In this document: positions 7,526 to 15,590 of the stretch, piece after piece
How positions within the stretch are numbered: position 1 is the stretch's first letter
Layout of the letters: every line of letters begins with the position of its first letter
NCBI GenBank assembly: GCA_903933385.1
Contig: CAIZJW010000181.1
Location: forward strand, 1 to 32,893
Reading direction: 5' to 3'
Source of the DNA: an uncultured Silvanigrella sp.
Lineage (GTDB): Bacteria; Bdellovibrionota_B; Oligoflexia; Silvanigrellales; Silvanigrellaceae
DNA length: 32,893 nt
Program-made: the position numbers and the translations under genes
Notes under the pieces: model-generated
Told to the model about the DNA's origin: nothing
Seen by the model: only the letters and a program-made list of their open reading frames with translations
Database searches by the model: none

Positions 7526-8813
7526 AGGAAAGGCTAAGCTTAATTTCTCGACTTTCCGATGGCGTTATGTTGATTAAATGCACAGATTCAATTTCTCTTT
7601 GTTTCATTATGGTTTTCTGTGCATCGCGGCTTGCGAGGCAGACTCTTTCAAATGCTTCGACAGCGCTCCGGTGATCTAAATAGGCATCATAGGGCGAATC
7701 ATAGGGGCTAAAATATTTATGGACATCCCCATCATGGGAATACTTGATGCACATGTAGTAAAAGTGATCGCTTGTTTGCAGCTTGCGCCATTGTTCTTTC
7801 AAGACAGGTGAATTCAGCGAATTTACCAAGGGTTCAAGCGCCATAATTCTATCGAGAGCTTCCTCTTGCAGGGGGTTGCTGAGCCATGCGGAGAGATCGC
7901 GTTCGGTGTCAGCCCAGCTCGTAGGAACTGGAACAGACATTGTGCTGCGTGACTCAAAATTGAGGGCTTCTTCGACACCAACAAAATGAAGATTCGGATG
8001 AGAAACGACCCTGTGAATAAGATCTTCGAAGAAGTGGAAGATTCCTGAGTCAGCCCATTGGTGTTCACCAAAGGTTTCATAGTCCATGAAAAGTCCGATG
8101 AATTCATGCTTGCCGTCGAGCAGCGACTCAAGCCAATTGACATAGCGATCTGCTGTGAGCGGCCAACTTGCCCAGTTGCGATCCGAGAAGCGGAAAGCCA
8201 TGTCGTCGGAAAGTTTGTAGCTCTTGGGCAAAAGTCTGAGACCGCTCTGTGTTGGGTGCTTGAAAATGTGGTGTGCATTCCAGCCCTGGGGCAGCCAGGG
8301 ATCCCATCCTTCGAGAAGGCATCCTTCGAAACCGAGTTGCGACACCATTGTGCCAATCGAGTCAGAGTAGATAAGTTCCGTGTTGCGGAAAACGCGCGGA
8401 ACTTTATTGAAAAGTTCTTTCAGGGTCACAAGTTGCTCTGCCACTTGACTCCTGAATTCGCTGGGAGAACGCAGCGCAGCAAGCGAGTGGTGTGACGTCT
8501 CGCAAATGATGTGCGCATTGGGAAGGCGGCCGAGGAATGAGTACAATGCATAAAGATTTGGATCATATTCTTTGCACTGACTCAAAAAAGTGCCGCTAAA
8601 GGAAAATGAAACTCTAAAGTCGTTTGGATATTTCAGAAGCAAATGTTCGAGCAGTTTACCCATGGGCCAGTAGCATTTTTCAGCTACCTTATGAAAAACG
8701 CTTCTGTTTTTTTCGTCGCTAAACAAACTCTCTGCGGGTGCATTTTCATCGAGTCTGACTTGACGCAAACGATAGGGCTGATGAACCTGAAAATAAAAGC
8801 ACAGGGCAACCAT
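7524..8813 (-). CDS. Glycoside hydrolase family 57 (alpha-amylase / glucanotransferase-like)
   Basis: The 429-residue product begins FYFQVHQPYRLR, the first conserved GH57 region (His11-Gln-Pro). The next landmarks are GTFL near 74-77, RNTELIYSD with Glu146 as the expected nucleophile, and FMDYETFGEHQW with Asp244 as the expected acid/base. The length fits single-domain GH57 alpha-amylases. There is no signal peptide, so it should act in the cytoplasm on alpha-glucans such as glycogen or maltodextrin; the exact specificity (amylase, 4-alpha-glucanotransferase, branching) cannot be read here. GGAG lies 9 bases before the ATG. It follows the S8 protease gene by 73 bases on the same strand, and a terminator overlaps its stop codon. 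No glycogen-metabolism neighbour is present. Confidence 0.92.
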   Translation of the reverse strand: MVALCFYFQVHQPYRLRQVRLDENAPAESLFSDEKNRSVFHKVAEKCYWPMGKLLEHLLLKYPNDFRVSFSFSGTFLSQCKEYDPNLYALYSFLGRLPNAHIICETSHHSLAALRSPSEFRSQVAEQLVTLKELFNKVPRVFRNTELIYSDSIGTMVSQLGFEGCLLEGWDPWLPQGWNAHHIFKHPTQSGLRLLPKSYKLSDDMAFRFSDRNWASWPLTADRYVNWLESLLDGKHEFIGLFMDYETFGEHQWADSGIFHFFEDLIHRVVSHPNLHFVGVEEALNFESRSTMSVPVPTSWADTERDLSAWLSNPLQEEALDRIMALEPLVNSLNSPVLKEQWRKLQTSDHFYYMCIKYSHDGDVHKYFSPYDSPYDAYLDHRSAVEAFERVCLASRDAQKTIMKQREIESVHLINITPSESREIKLSLS

Positions 8814-8886
8814 ATTGATAGACTCCGCAGGAAGAATTTGTCCGGGAGCTTACCTGTAAATTTGTTTCCGCAACATGATCGGGGTG

Positions 8887-10194
8887 TCATCTTGATGCTG
8901 AACTCAGGAAGGCGGACAACTTGACAGCACAATTTTCAGAAGTGTCGACCGAACGACAGGGAAGAGGTGCTTCAAGAAGCTTGCGAATATTGAGAATTCC
9001 CGCTCCGTGTTTGTCGGTGTTCCATCCGGGAGGTGTTTCCATAGCCATTTCGCGAGCCACCGCCATAAACAATTTGCTGATGTTCTTTTTACCATAGAGC
9101 TTTGCCAGCGCGCTTGAATTGTGATGCTGCAACCAAAGCGCGGCAGCCCCTGCAGAGAAGGCGGTGGAATAACTTGTACCACTCGAGCGACGAACTATGC
9201 CCTGCAATGTCATTTCTGCGCCGTTTCGAGAGAGGATTTGGCTCACTTGTTGAAGCTGTGAAAGTCGAGGCGGATTTCGTGCATTTCGATCTATACCGAA
9301 GTGGCAAACGTCTTCTCCGGGGGCTGCCCAAGATATGTTTTTGCCGCTGAAAGCTTCCTGCCAATGTCCTAGAGGGCGCGTAGATGCGGTTACGCTAATG
9401 ACGCCTGGAAGATTTGCTGGCAACGGCACAATGTCGATAGGTAACGTTTGTCCGGCTGCTGCAACTACGATAATTCCTTGTTCCAGAGCTTCATTCACAG
9501 CGGTTTTTATAAAATTCTTTTGGTCAAAGACCGCGCCAAGGCTAATTGTCATAACTTGCGCACCCAGTTTGGTTGCGAGGCGAATTCCCTCGGCAAGATT
9601 GCGCAAATCCGCTGTTCCACCCGTTGAAATGTTTCCAACCATAACAACACTGTCGGTCACTTTGATTGGTAGCAAGCGTGCCCAAGGTGCAACGCCTTTG
9701 AAACCCCAACCTGGAACATTCGTTTCTGGAAGCGAGCCAACGATCAAGCTTGCAGTCTCGGTGCCATGGCCAAAGTTCGGTGCTTTAGGATTGTTGTCGA
9801 TAGCTGGTAAGTGGGGTTGGACAAAGTTCATAATTCCCATGAATGAATTGATTTTCGGTCCCCAAAGAAGCCCGGCTGAGTATAGCCCAGAGTCAGAATT
9901 TCTCTGCAGGGCAGGGAAGGGAATAATTCCCGTATCGATGTGAGCGATGGAGATTCCATCACCGGGAAGCTCTTTTTTCGCTGCGTAAATAATTTCTTGT
10001 GCTTGCTCAATTTCCAATTGTTCCCAGGCCCAATGACAATCGTCGGACGTAAGTCGATCGCGAAAATTTGCTTCCTGAACTGCTGCGGGATTGCGAAGAT
10101 TATCGGTATGCTTTTGGTTTTGTGCAAAGCCAGGCTGTTCGGTAGTCATGAGCATTGAAATGAGACTTAAGAGCGTGACCGAATACTTCGACAT
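8887..10194 (-). CDS. Exported subtilisin-like serine protease (S8)
   Basis: The 435-residue product has a signal peptide (about 1-24, ending GFAQ) and an S8 catalytic domain. Asp87 is in IAHIDTGI, His143 in FGHGTETASLI and Ser341 in SSGTSYSTAFSAGAAAL. The oxyanion-hole position reads VVAAAGQ, so Gln249 stands where almost all subtilases have Asn; activity may be altered but the triad is intact. The short region 25-75 may be a small propeptide or linker. Late Cys residues (about 409 and 417) could form a C-terminal disulfide. GGAGGTG precedes the ATG at ideal spacing, indicating strong translation. The upstream leader holds a hairpin and a 14-base palindrome. GH57 follows after 73 bases. Confidence 0.93.
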   Translation of the reverse strand: MSKYSVTLLSLISMLMTTEQPGFAQNQKHTDNLRNPAAVQEANFRDRLTSDDCHWAWEQLEIEQAQEIIYAAKKELPGDGISIAHIDTGIIPFPALQRNSDSGLYSAGLLWGPKINSFMGIMNFVQPHLPAIDNNPKAPNFGHGTETASLIVGSLPETNVPGWGFKGVAPWARLLPIKVTDSVVMVGNISTGGTADLRNLAEGIRLATKLGAQVMTISLGAVFDQKNFIKTAVNEALEQGIIVVAAAGQTLPIDIVPLPANLPGVISVTASTRPLGHWQEAFSGKNISWAAPGEDVCHFGIDRNARNPPRLSQLQQVSQILSRNGAEMTLQGIVRRSSGTSYSTAFSAGAAALWLQHHNSSALAKLYGKKNISKLFMAVAREMAMETPPGWNTDKHGAGILNIRKLLEAPLPCRSVDTSENCAVKLSAFLSSASR

Positions 10195-10233
10195 CGTTCA
10201 CCTCCGAATTTGATTTTCGATTCGGGCGAGGGA

Positions 10234-10260
10234 GGAGACTTTTACAAACAGGAAGTCTCC
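10234..10260. repeat. Perfect 8-bp hairpin in the S8 protease leader
   Basis: GGAGACTT at 10234-10241 is perfectly complementary to AAGTCTCC at 10253-10260, with an 11-base loop. It lies 40 bases upstream of the protease start on the minus strand. There is no T-run on either side, so it is not an obvious terminator; it may be a leader RNA structure or an operator. Confidence 0.4.
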
Positions 10261-10311
10261 CCCTGATTTGGCAGGTGAGCATGGCGGGACGTTGTTCAGG
10301 ATGAATCTAGA

Positions 10312-10325
10312 CATCTCATGAGATG
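10312..10325. promoter_or_regulatory. 14-bp perfect palindrome, candidate operator
   Basis: CATCTCATGAGATG is a perfect palindrome between the HPt gene and the S8 protease gene. Its 9-base half CATGAGATG recurs at 10378-10386, 61 bases away. A palindrome plus a repeated half-site in a 229-base non-coding gap looks like a dimeric regulator site for the protease promoter (inference). No promoter of good quality could be placed relative to it. Confidence 0.35.
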
Positions 10326-10423
10326 CTTTCCATACGTTGAACAGCGCGGCTTGTGACTGTCTTAACGTACCCAAATGCATGAGATGTTTGGAATCGATTA
10401 AATTCTTATTTAGGTAAGATTGG

Positions 10424-10849
10424 TTATTGTTTTAAGGGATTTATCCAGTTCCTGATTTCTTCACTCGAAATAAGGAAAGAGTTCACTATTTCATCTGCGC
10501 ATTGTGAATTGATTTCAGCCGAATTCTGAGTTGCAGATTTTTCTAGATGTGAACACAGATTTGCCATGCCTTGAGCGCCGATATTTGCGGCGGAGCCTTT
10601 CAGGCGATGAGCAATTCGTACGACAGTCTCAAGCTGCGCGCTCGTGATGGCACTTTTCAAGTCACTGAGTAACTGCGGAGTTGTTTTTTCGAACAACTCC
10701 ACAAGCTCAGCGAGAAGATTGTCTGTTCCAGGCGGAGAAAGCTCTTCAAGAGCGCGCAACAAGTCGACGTTGAGGTTGACAAAATTTCCAGAAACTTCAT
10801 TCATTCCAAAATCCAATTCGGCTAACTTTTGTATCTGGAAGTTCTTCAC
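10424..10849 (-). CDS. Histidine phosphotransfer (HPt) protein
   Basis: The 141-residue product is an HPt domain: RIAHRLKGSAANIGA places the phospho-accepting His at residue 81, within the expected four-helix bundle (about 40-135). HPt proteins relay phosphate between receiver domains. Its start overlaps the stop of the response regulator gene by four bases (ATGA), so the two are translationally coupled. The N-terminal 25 residues look like an extension. No hybrid kinase is next to it; the kinase at 2162-3253 has no receiver domain, so the donor is probably encoded elsewhere. Confidence 0.9.
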   Translation of the reverse strand: MKNFQIQKLAELDFGMNEVSGNFVNLNVDLLRALEELSPPGTDNLLAELVELFEKTTPQLLSDLKSAITSAQLETVVRIAHRLKGSAANIGAQGMANLCSHLEKSATQNSAEINSQCADEIVNSFLISSEEIRNWINPLKQ

Positions 10850-11562
10850 AGTGCGTTCAACATCGGAGTCACGTTGGTTTGAACATCGAGGCTCAATCCC
10901 GCTCCGTAAACAGATTGGATTTTCACGCTACTTGAAACACCTTCGAGAGCTCGTCGCAGTTCAAAAAGCTTTCGATAGAACGCGTTATCGCTGACGCGCA
11001 CTGGGCCCCATGCCTCACGTTTGAGAGTTTCTTTGGGGACAACAGTTCCTTTTGCCTTGATGAGCTGTGCGAGGAGGAGAGTTTCTACAGGTGCGAGGAA
11101 TTGTCGTCCGATTGGGCCTGTGACCACTCTATGAGCCGTATCCAAACTTACATCTCCGGCCGCCAATGCACTTTTTGCGGCACGATCTTGAAGGTGAGCA
11201 AGTCGTGTTTGGAAGCGCGCTTGAACCTCGCGAGGCTTAATGGGCTTGAGCAAAAAGTCGTCGGCACCCTTTCGAAAGGCATCTACAAGCCAGTCATCAG
11301 CTGGGTCGGCTGTGATAACAATAATAGGGCAGTAAGGCCATCGAGCGCGCAATTGCGGAACGATGTCGAGGCCAGACTGATCGTTTGCTAGATGGATATC
11401 AACGAACACGGCAAGCGGTTCGATTGTAGGTATCCGTGAAGAAAATTCGGTGGTTGTTGAGAAGGCAAGGGAGCGCAGAGAAATCGATTTTTCGATAATC
11501 CGCGACACCATTGGATCGTCATCAAGGGTGATCACGTATTGGTTACCTGCCAACTGCTGCAT
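10846..11562 (-). CDS. OmpR/PhoB-type response regulator
   Basis: The 238-residue product has a receiver domain (about 8-125) with acidic pocket Asp14-Asp16, phospho-acceptor Asp55 in VFVDIHL, Thr84 in VITAD and Lys106 in LLKPI. A winged-helix DNA-binding domain follows (about 134-226) with the typical closing pattern SVYGAGLSL in place of TVRGVGY. An upstream in-frame ATG at 11685 would add 41 residues without family similarity, whereas GGAGG lies four bases before the ATG at 11562, so that start is chosen. The HPt gene overlaps its 3' end by four bases. The S8 protease and GH57 genes downstream are possible targets, but that is only inferred from proximity. Confidence 0.9.
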   Translation of the reverse strand: MQQLAGNQYVITLDDDPMVSRIIEKSISLRSLAFSTTTEFSSRIPTIEPLAVFVDIHLANDQSGLDIVPQLRARWPYCPIIVITADPADDWLVDAFRKGADDFLLKPIKPREVQARFQTRLAHLQDRAAKSALAAGDVSLDTAHRVVTGPIGRQFLAPVETLLLAQLIKAKGTVVPKETLKREAWGPVRVSDNAFYRKLFELRRALEGVSSSVKIQSVYGAGLSLDVQTNVTPMLNAL

Positions 11563-11692
11563 TTTTCCTCCAGATGTCTCTCGCATAGAATTGTAATTCT
11601 GTTTCCTGAGGAGGTTTCTTAGCGAAACGTTCCCGAAACGCCAGAGTTCGGGCGGACGCTTACCCAATTGTAAGATGCATCGCAATCAAAAG

Positions 11693-11729
11693 AAAAAAAC
11701 CAAGCATCTTTGATGATTTGCTTGGTTTT
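11693..11729 (-). terminator. Terminator of the transposase remnant
   Basis: AAAACCAAGCA at 11696-11706 pairs perfectly over 11 bases with 11719-11729 across a 12-base loop. On the minus strand the stem is followed by a T-rich run. It lies 13 bases past the transposase stop and upstream of the response regulator gene, isolating the latter from readthrough. Confidence 0.8.
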
Positions 11730-11742
11730 GACGTGTAGCAGT

Positions 11743-12123
11743 TCAGTTCTCGTCAGTAGCTCTTTTTAGGAATGACCGGGCAGAAGCTAGATTTCTTCTA
11801 TCTTTGAGAACAGCGTTGAGAATATTTCCTTTGCTGTCGGTGGAACGGTACATGTATTTCCATTCTCCGTTAACTTTTACGTACGATTCTTCAACGTTGA
11901 GTCCTGTTTTTAATCCTCGTGATGCACGGCGAGGCTTTCTCGACACAACCTCCCCGAATTTCTGGACCCACTCGAAAACTGTCTTGTGTGAAACTTCTAC
12001 GCCATGTTGCATGAGTTTGTCAGAAACAGCTCGGTACGTGAGATTGTCTCTTTGGTACCAAATGACGGCCAATTCAATGACTTCCCAAGGATACCGATGT
12101 TGCTTGTCGAGTCTGTCGCTCAT
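11743..12123 (-). pseudogene. Truncated IS6-family transposase (N-terminal half only)
   Basis: The 126-residue frame begins DKQHRYPWEVIELAVIWY and includes an HTH region (about 10-55) and the segment around the first catalytic Asp of IS6/IS26-type DDE transposases. Family members normally read VDETYxKVxGxWxYLYRAVD; here it is NVEESYVKVNGEWKYMYRS, so the catalytic Asp is Glu. Full-length enzymes are about 230-240 residues; the frame stops before the second Asp and the Glu, and the missing half is not found in another frame downstream. It is therefore almost certainly inactive. The frame itself is otherwise clean and has its own terminator, so a retained DNA-binding role cannot be excluded. Confidence 0.85.
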
Positions 12124-12159
12124 TTTTTCTGTCCTTTTGAGGAGGGCGTGTCAGCAAAA

Positions 12160-12264
12160 TCCGACCGACAGTCTTTTCGATTGTTCAGGCGCAAAGTTTA
12201 GGGATTTTTATTTTAGTACTTACGGGTGTTTACGATAAAGAAAACCATAACCGCATCGGTCGGA
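12160..12264. repeat. 9-bp inverted repeat flanking an 87-base spacer
   Basis: TCCGACCGA at 12160-12168 is the exact reverse complement of TCGGTCGGA at 12256-12264. The pair lies in the 232-base gap between the transposase remnant and the lytic transglycosylase gene, in AT-richer DNA. It may be ends of a decayed small element or paired binding sites. No target-site duplication is evident next to it. Confidence 0.35.
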
Positions 12265-12355
12265 CACAATACACCAGTGCAAGCTCGCAAGATTGACGCC
12301 TTTCCAGAGGCATGTTTGCGGTACTCTCTAGGGACCAGTTTAGGGAGTGCGGTTG

Positions 12356-14647
12356 ATGACTCGCCACGTTAAGAAAATATTGGTTTCAACCTCACTCTTA
12401 GCGTGTTTGGGTGTGCCTCCCGCGTTCGCTCAAGTTTCGTTTAAAAAAAATCTGAAAAATCAGCCCGCACCCAACGAAATTCGTGCTGCAGAGCTCGTTT
12501 CCGGGGCAAAAAGAAAACTTACAAATGGGCAATTTGTACAAGCCGAAAGCGACCTGCTTTCGGCGCGACCTTTGATAAGCGACCCTCTGTTGCGGGTTCT
12601 CTGGAACTCACTGAATGTTGACTTAATGGAGGCTAAAGGGAATTGGGCAGAGGCTGCGTTTTATGGGGCAGCGACTTTGCGAGAGTATACTTCTTTGGTT
12701 GGTTCTGAGGGTAAAACTTCTTCCCTGCAATGGAACTTTTCTGTCCGAGGAATCTTTTTCAAAACCCTCAAGAATCACATGTTAGCGGGACTCGTTGTCG
12801 ATTCATTTGTTTTGTTTGAAAGGCGCAAAAACGAATTGTCGCGTGAAATGTTTTCCAGCGACGAAGAAATTATTTTGAAGAAGCTGGCCGACGAATTACG
12901 CAGGATCGATCGAGATCAAGAAGCGCAAGTTGTTGAGAAATTAATCTTTAGAAATTATCCATTCTTAAGTCTTTCTTTGCGTGAATCATTGACGCCCGAC
13001 ACAATTTGTCGATTGGATGAAGAAATCAACAGTGCGCCTGATAAGAAGGGACGTGCTTCAGGTCTCGTTCAACGCCTTGGTGCACGCGAAGATATTCGCA
13101 ATTTTGTCTTTTCGATGATGGGACTGCCTGCCGCGTTAAAAATTATTCACTCATCAATTGATTCATTATCTGGGCAAACCCGTTCTGAGTTACTTGATCT
13201 TGTGGAGTGGCTGCACTCGGTGCGCGAGTATAATTTTGCTCTCGACATCACCAATAAACTCATTCTTTCGCAGAACTTTGAGCCACCGTTTACTCGCGAT
13301 CGACTTGTCATGTTGCACGCAAAGAATCTCAATGGTGTGCATCGCCCCGTTGAGGCAGCCGCATTCTATCGCGGACTTATCCTTCAGTATCCCGAGACCG
13401 ACATCGCGAATACTGCTAGGCCAAGATACGTTCTTTCGCTTCATTATGCTCAGAAATACGTTGATGTAGCTCGGGAGGCTTCGAGTTTGGCTGGACTACT
13501 GCGTCAGCGGGATGTGACCTGGCGAACGTTTTGGGCTCGCTATCTGAGCAAGCAGTTTTCCCTCGCTCTTTCAGCAACGGAGCATGAGTCGGGAAATGAG
13601 CAAAGAGCTCGGTTTCAATATTGGCGAGGGCGTGCATATGAAAGTGATGGTTTGCACAGAGAAGCTAAGGATGTTTTCAAAAAGATTCCACACGTCGACA
13701 ATGCATCGCACTATGGTTTATTTGCAAGTTGGCGACTCGACACTTCTCCAGTCCAGCCTGTCTCTGTTCAGAGAGCCGGGGTTGCCTTGGCTGCAAAAAA
13801 ATTAACACAGTTTGACATCGGCGAAACTGCAGCTCTTAAAAACAAAGCTAAGTTTTCAGAGCGCTATGCGATGCACGAAACCCTGATCGATGCTGGGTTA
13901 GGTGACCTAATGCGTGGCCCGCTGCGCAAGCGGCTTCAGACACTCGGGGCCTCTGGCGGGGAATTAGCGGAAGTGTTGGTTGCGGCCGGTGATGCACATG
14001 CGAGCGTTCAGTTTGCATCGTCTCAAAGAAAAATAAACGGCAGTGTCCCAATGGGACGAACGAAAGACTGGAAAGTGTTTTTGGCAAAAAACACAGAATC
14101 AATGAAGCTGCTTTATCCTAGCCCATACCGAATTCAAGTTGCTGAGGCGGCGGAGAAGTTTGGAATTAGTCCTTGGTTAGTTCTTAGCATCATGCGGGCA
14201 GAGTCATTGTTTCAGCCGCAGGTTGTGAGCAATGTCGGCGCTCGTGGTCTTATGCAAATTATGCCAACATCAGGCGCGCGCATTGCAGAACTTACGGGTT
14301 ATCCCGATTTTGAGCCTGCACATCTCGACAGGCCAGAAGTGAGTATCGCCTTTGGCGCGTTGTATCTGGCGCGTTTGTTGACCTACTACAGCGGTAATCT
14401 GCCGCTTGCCATTGCAGCCTACAATGCCGGTCCTGAAGCGATAGATAGATGGCTCAAGAGAAATTCAGGAATGAGTTTGGATGAGTTTCTGGAAGACATT
14501 CCATTCGAGCAAACGCGTAAATATGTTGCGACCGTGCTGACCAACATGGAGGCCTACAGCCGAATTTATTCAAACGGCACGAAGGGCGTTGCAGTAAATC
14601 TCTCCGCGACACTTCCAATGCCCCGAAATGATTTGGAAATCTTCTGA
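12356..14647 (+). CDS. Soluble-type lytic murein transglycosylase (Slt-like)
   Basis: The 763-residue product has a signal peptide (1-25, ending PPAFA) and a long helical N-terminal region (about 40-590) of the superhelical U-domain kind seen in Slt70. The C-terminal SLT domain (about 598-735) contains LVLSIMRAESLF with Glu616 as the catalytic acid, then GARGLMQIMP and AIAAYNAGP. The enzyme cleaves peptidoglycan glycan strands in the periplasm with formation of 1,6-anhydro ends. The ATG at 12356 is chosen over an in-frame GTG at 12347, since TAGGGAG lies about 8 bases before the ATG. It is longer than E. coli Slt70 (about 640). The transporter genes follow after 95 bases. Confidence 0.93.
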   Translation: MTRHVKKILVSTSLLACLGVPPAFAQVSFKKNLKNQPAPNEIRAAELVSGAKRKLTNGQFVQAESDLLSARPLISDPLLRVLWNSLNVDLMEAKGNWAEAAFYGAATLREYTSLVGSEGKTSSLQWNFSVRGIFFKTLKNHMLAGLVVDSFVLFERRKNELSREMFSSDEEIILKKLADELRRIDRDQEAQVVEKLIFRNYPFLSLSLRESLTPDTICRLDEEINSAPDKKGRASGLVQRLGAREDIRNFVFSMMGLPAALKIIHSSIDSLSGQTRSELLDLVEWLHSVREYNFALDITNKLILSQNFEPPFTRDRLVMLHAKNLNGVHRPVEAAAFYRGLILQYPETDIANTARPRYVLSLHYAQKYVDVAREASSLAGLLRQRDVTWRTFWARYLSKQFSLALSATEHESGNEQRARFQYWRGRAYESDGLHREAKDVFKKIPHVDNASHYGLFASWRLDTSPVQPVSVQRAGVALAAKKLTQFDIGETAALKNKAKFSERYAMHETLIDAGLGDLMRGPLRKRLQTLGASGGELAEVLVAAGDAHASVQFASSQRKINGSVPMGRTKDWKVFLAKNTESMKLLYPSPYRIQVAEAAEKFGISPWLVLSIMRAESLFQPQVVSNVGARGLMQIMPTSGARIAELTGYPDFEPAHLDRPEVSIAFGALYLARLLTYYSGNLPLAIAAYNAGPEAIDRWLKRNSGMSLDEFLEDIPFEQTRKYVATVLTNMEAYSRIYSNGTKGVAVNLSATLPMPRNDLEIF

Positions 14648-14742
14648 TATAAGAACTTCTGGCGTTTTGTCGCGTGCTGTTTTATACGCCGAGCTGCCCG
14701 TTCGAGGGTGCCGTTTTTTTTGAATAAAGTAGGAGATTTGGT

Positions 14743-15588
14743 GTGTTCAACCCGCGCTCCCACGCATCCTGGAAGTTCCTGGCCGCTGATTCGAATTCCG
14801 GATTGGTCGACGAAACGTCGCCAATTCTCTCAATCAATGGCGTTGAAAAAGTTTATCCGAACGGCACTCGTGCTCTCAAAGGCGTGAGCTTCGACGTTCC
14901 TCGTGGGAGTTTTGTGGCCGTCATTGGCCTGTCGGGCTCTGGCAAATCAACCATGCTGCGCTGCATCAATCGAATTCATGAGCCTACAGCGGGCTCCATT
15001 CTTTTCGACGGTCAGGAGATGACAACTCTCTCTCCCAAAGAACTGCGTCATGCACGCCAGCAAATCGGTATGGTTTTTCAGCATTTCAATCTGATTAAGC
15101 GGCGTGATGTTCTCACCAATGTGCTTTCAGGTAAGCTGGGGCAGATGGCTGAATTTCCCTTTGGCGGAATTTTTAAGAGATGGCCAAAGGAATGGATCGA
15201 AGAGGCACATGCCGCTCTTAAGTTGGTCGGCATCCCTGACAAGGCTTTAGTGAGAGCAGATGGTTTGTCGGGCGGTCAGCAGCAACGTGTCGCCATTGCT
15301 CGAACGCTGATGCAGAAACCAAAACTTCTTCTTGCCGATGAGCCTGTGGCGTCACTTGACCCGTCTACGAGTAATTCCGTCATGCAGTATTTGAAGATTC
15401 TCAATGAAAAGCATGGCGTCACTGTCGTTTGTAATCTTCACTTTTTGAGCCTCGTCCGCGAGTACGCAACTCATGTTGTGGCGCTTCGGGGTGGTGAAAA
15501 GGTGTTCGAAGGAAAGCCTTTGGACATCACGCCACAATGGTTCAAAGATATTTACGGCGAGCAGGCCAAAGAAGTGGAGATTCACTAA
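14743..15588 (+). CDS. phnC: ABC transporter ATPase, phosphonate (PhnC) type
   Basis: The 281-residue product has Walker A GLSGSGKST at 62-70, Q-loop Gln113, signature LSGGQQQR at 175-182, Walker B LLLADEP at 195-201, and switch His233 in VVCNLHFLSLVREYA. The NLH pattern before the switch helix is typical of PhnC, the ATPase for phosphonate, phosphite or related oxyanion import. The first 26 residues are an extension before the usual ABC start. GTG at 14743 is the start: AGGAG lies 7 bases upstream. The permease gene begins two bases after its stop. No periplasmic binding protein (PhnD) is in the window, so the substrate is unproven. Confidence 0.88.
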   Translation: MFNPRSHASWKFLAADSNSGLVDETSPILSINGVEKVYPNGTRALKGVSFDVPRGSFVAVIGLSGSGKSTMLRCINRIHEPTAGSILFDGQEMTTLSPKELRHARQQIGMVFQHFNLIKRRDVLTNVLSGKLGQMAEFPFGGIFKRWPKEWIEEAHAALKLVGIPDKALVRADGLSGGQQQRVAIARTLMQKPKLLLADEPVASLDPSTSNSVMQYLKILNEKHGVTVVCNLHFLSLVREYATHVVALRGGEKVFEGKPLDITPQWFKDIYGEQAKEVEIH

Positions 15589-15590
15589 AA

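Noticed and set aside
11563-11685. 41-residue N-terminal extension of the response regulator
   Set aside because: It lacks receiver similarity, while GGAGG sits just before the ATG at 11562 and the domain starts right after it.
12190-12199. GCAAAGTTTA as an IS6-type terminal repeat
   Set aside because: It resembles the inner part of IS6 ends but points the wrong way relative to the transposase frame and lacks the outer bases.
14690-14721. GC-rich stretch followed by eight T as a terminator after the lytic transglycosylase gene
   Set aside because: Only a 4-pair stem with a wobble could be formed; the T-run alone is not enough.
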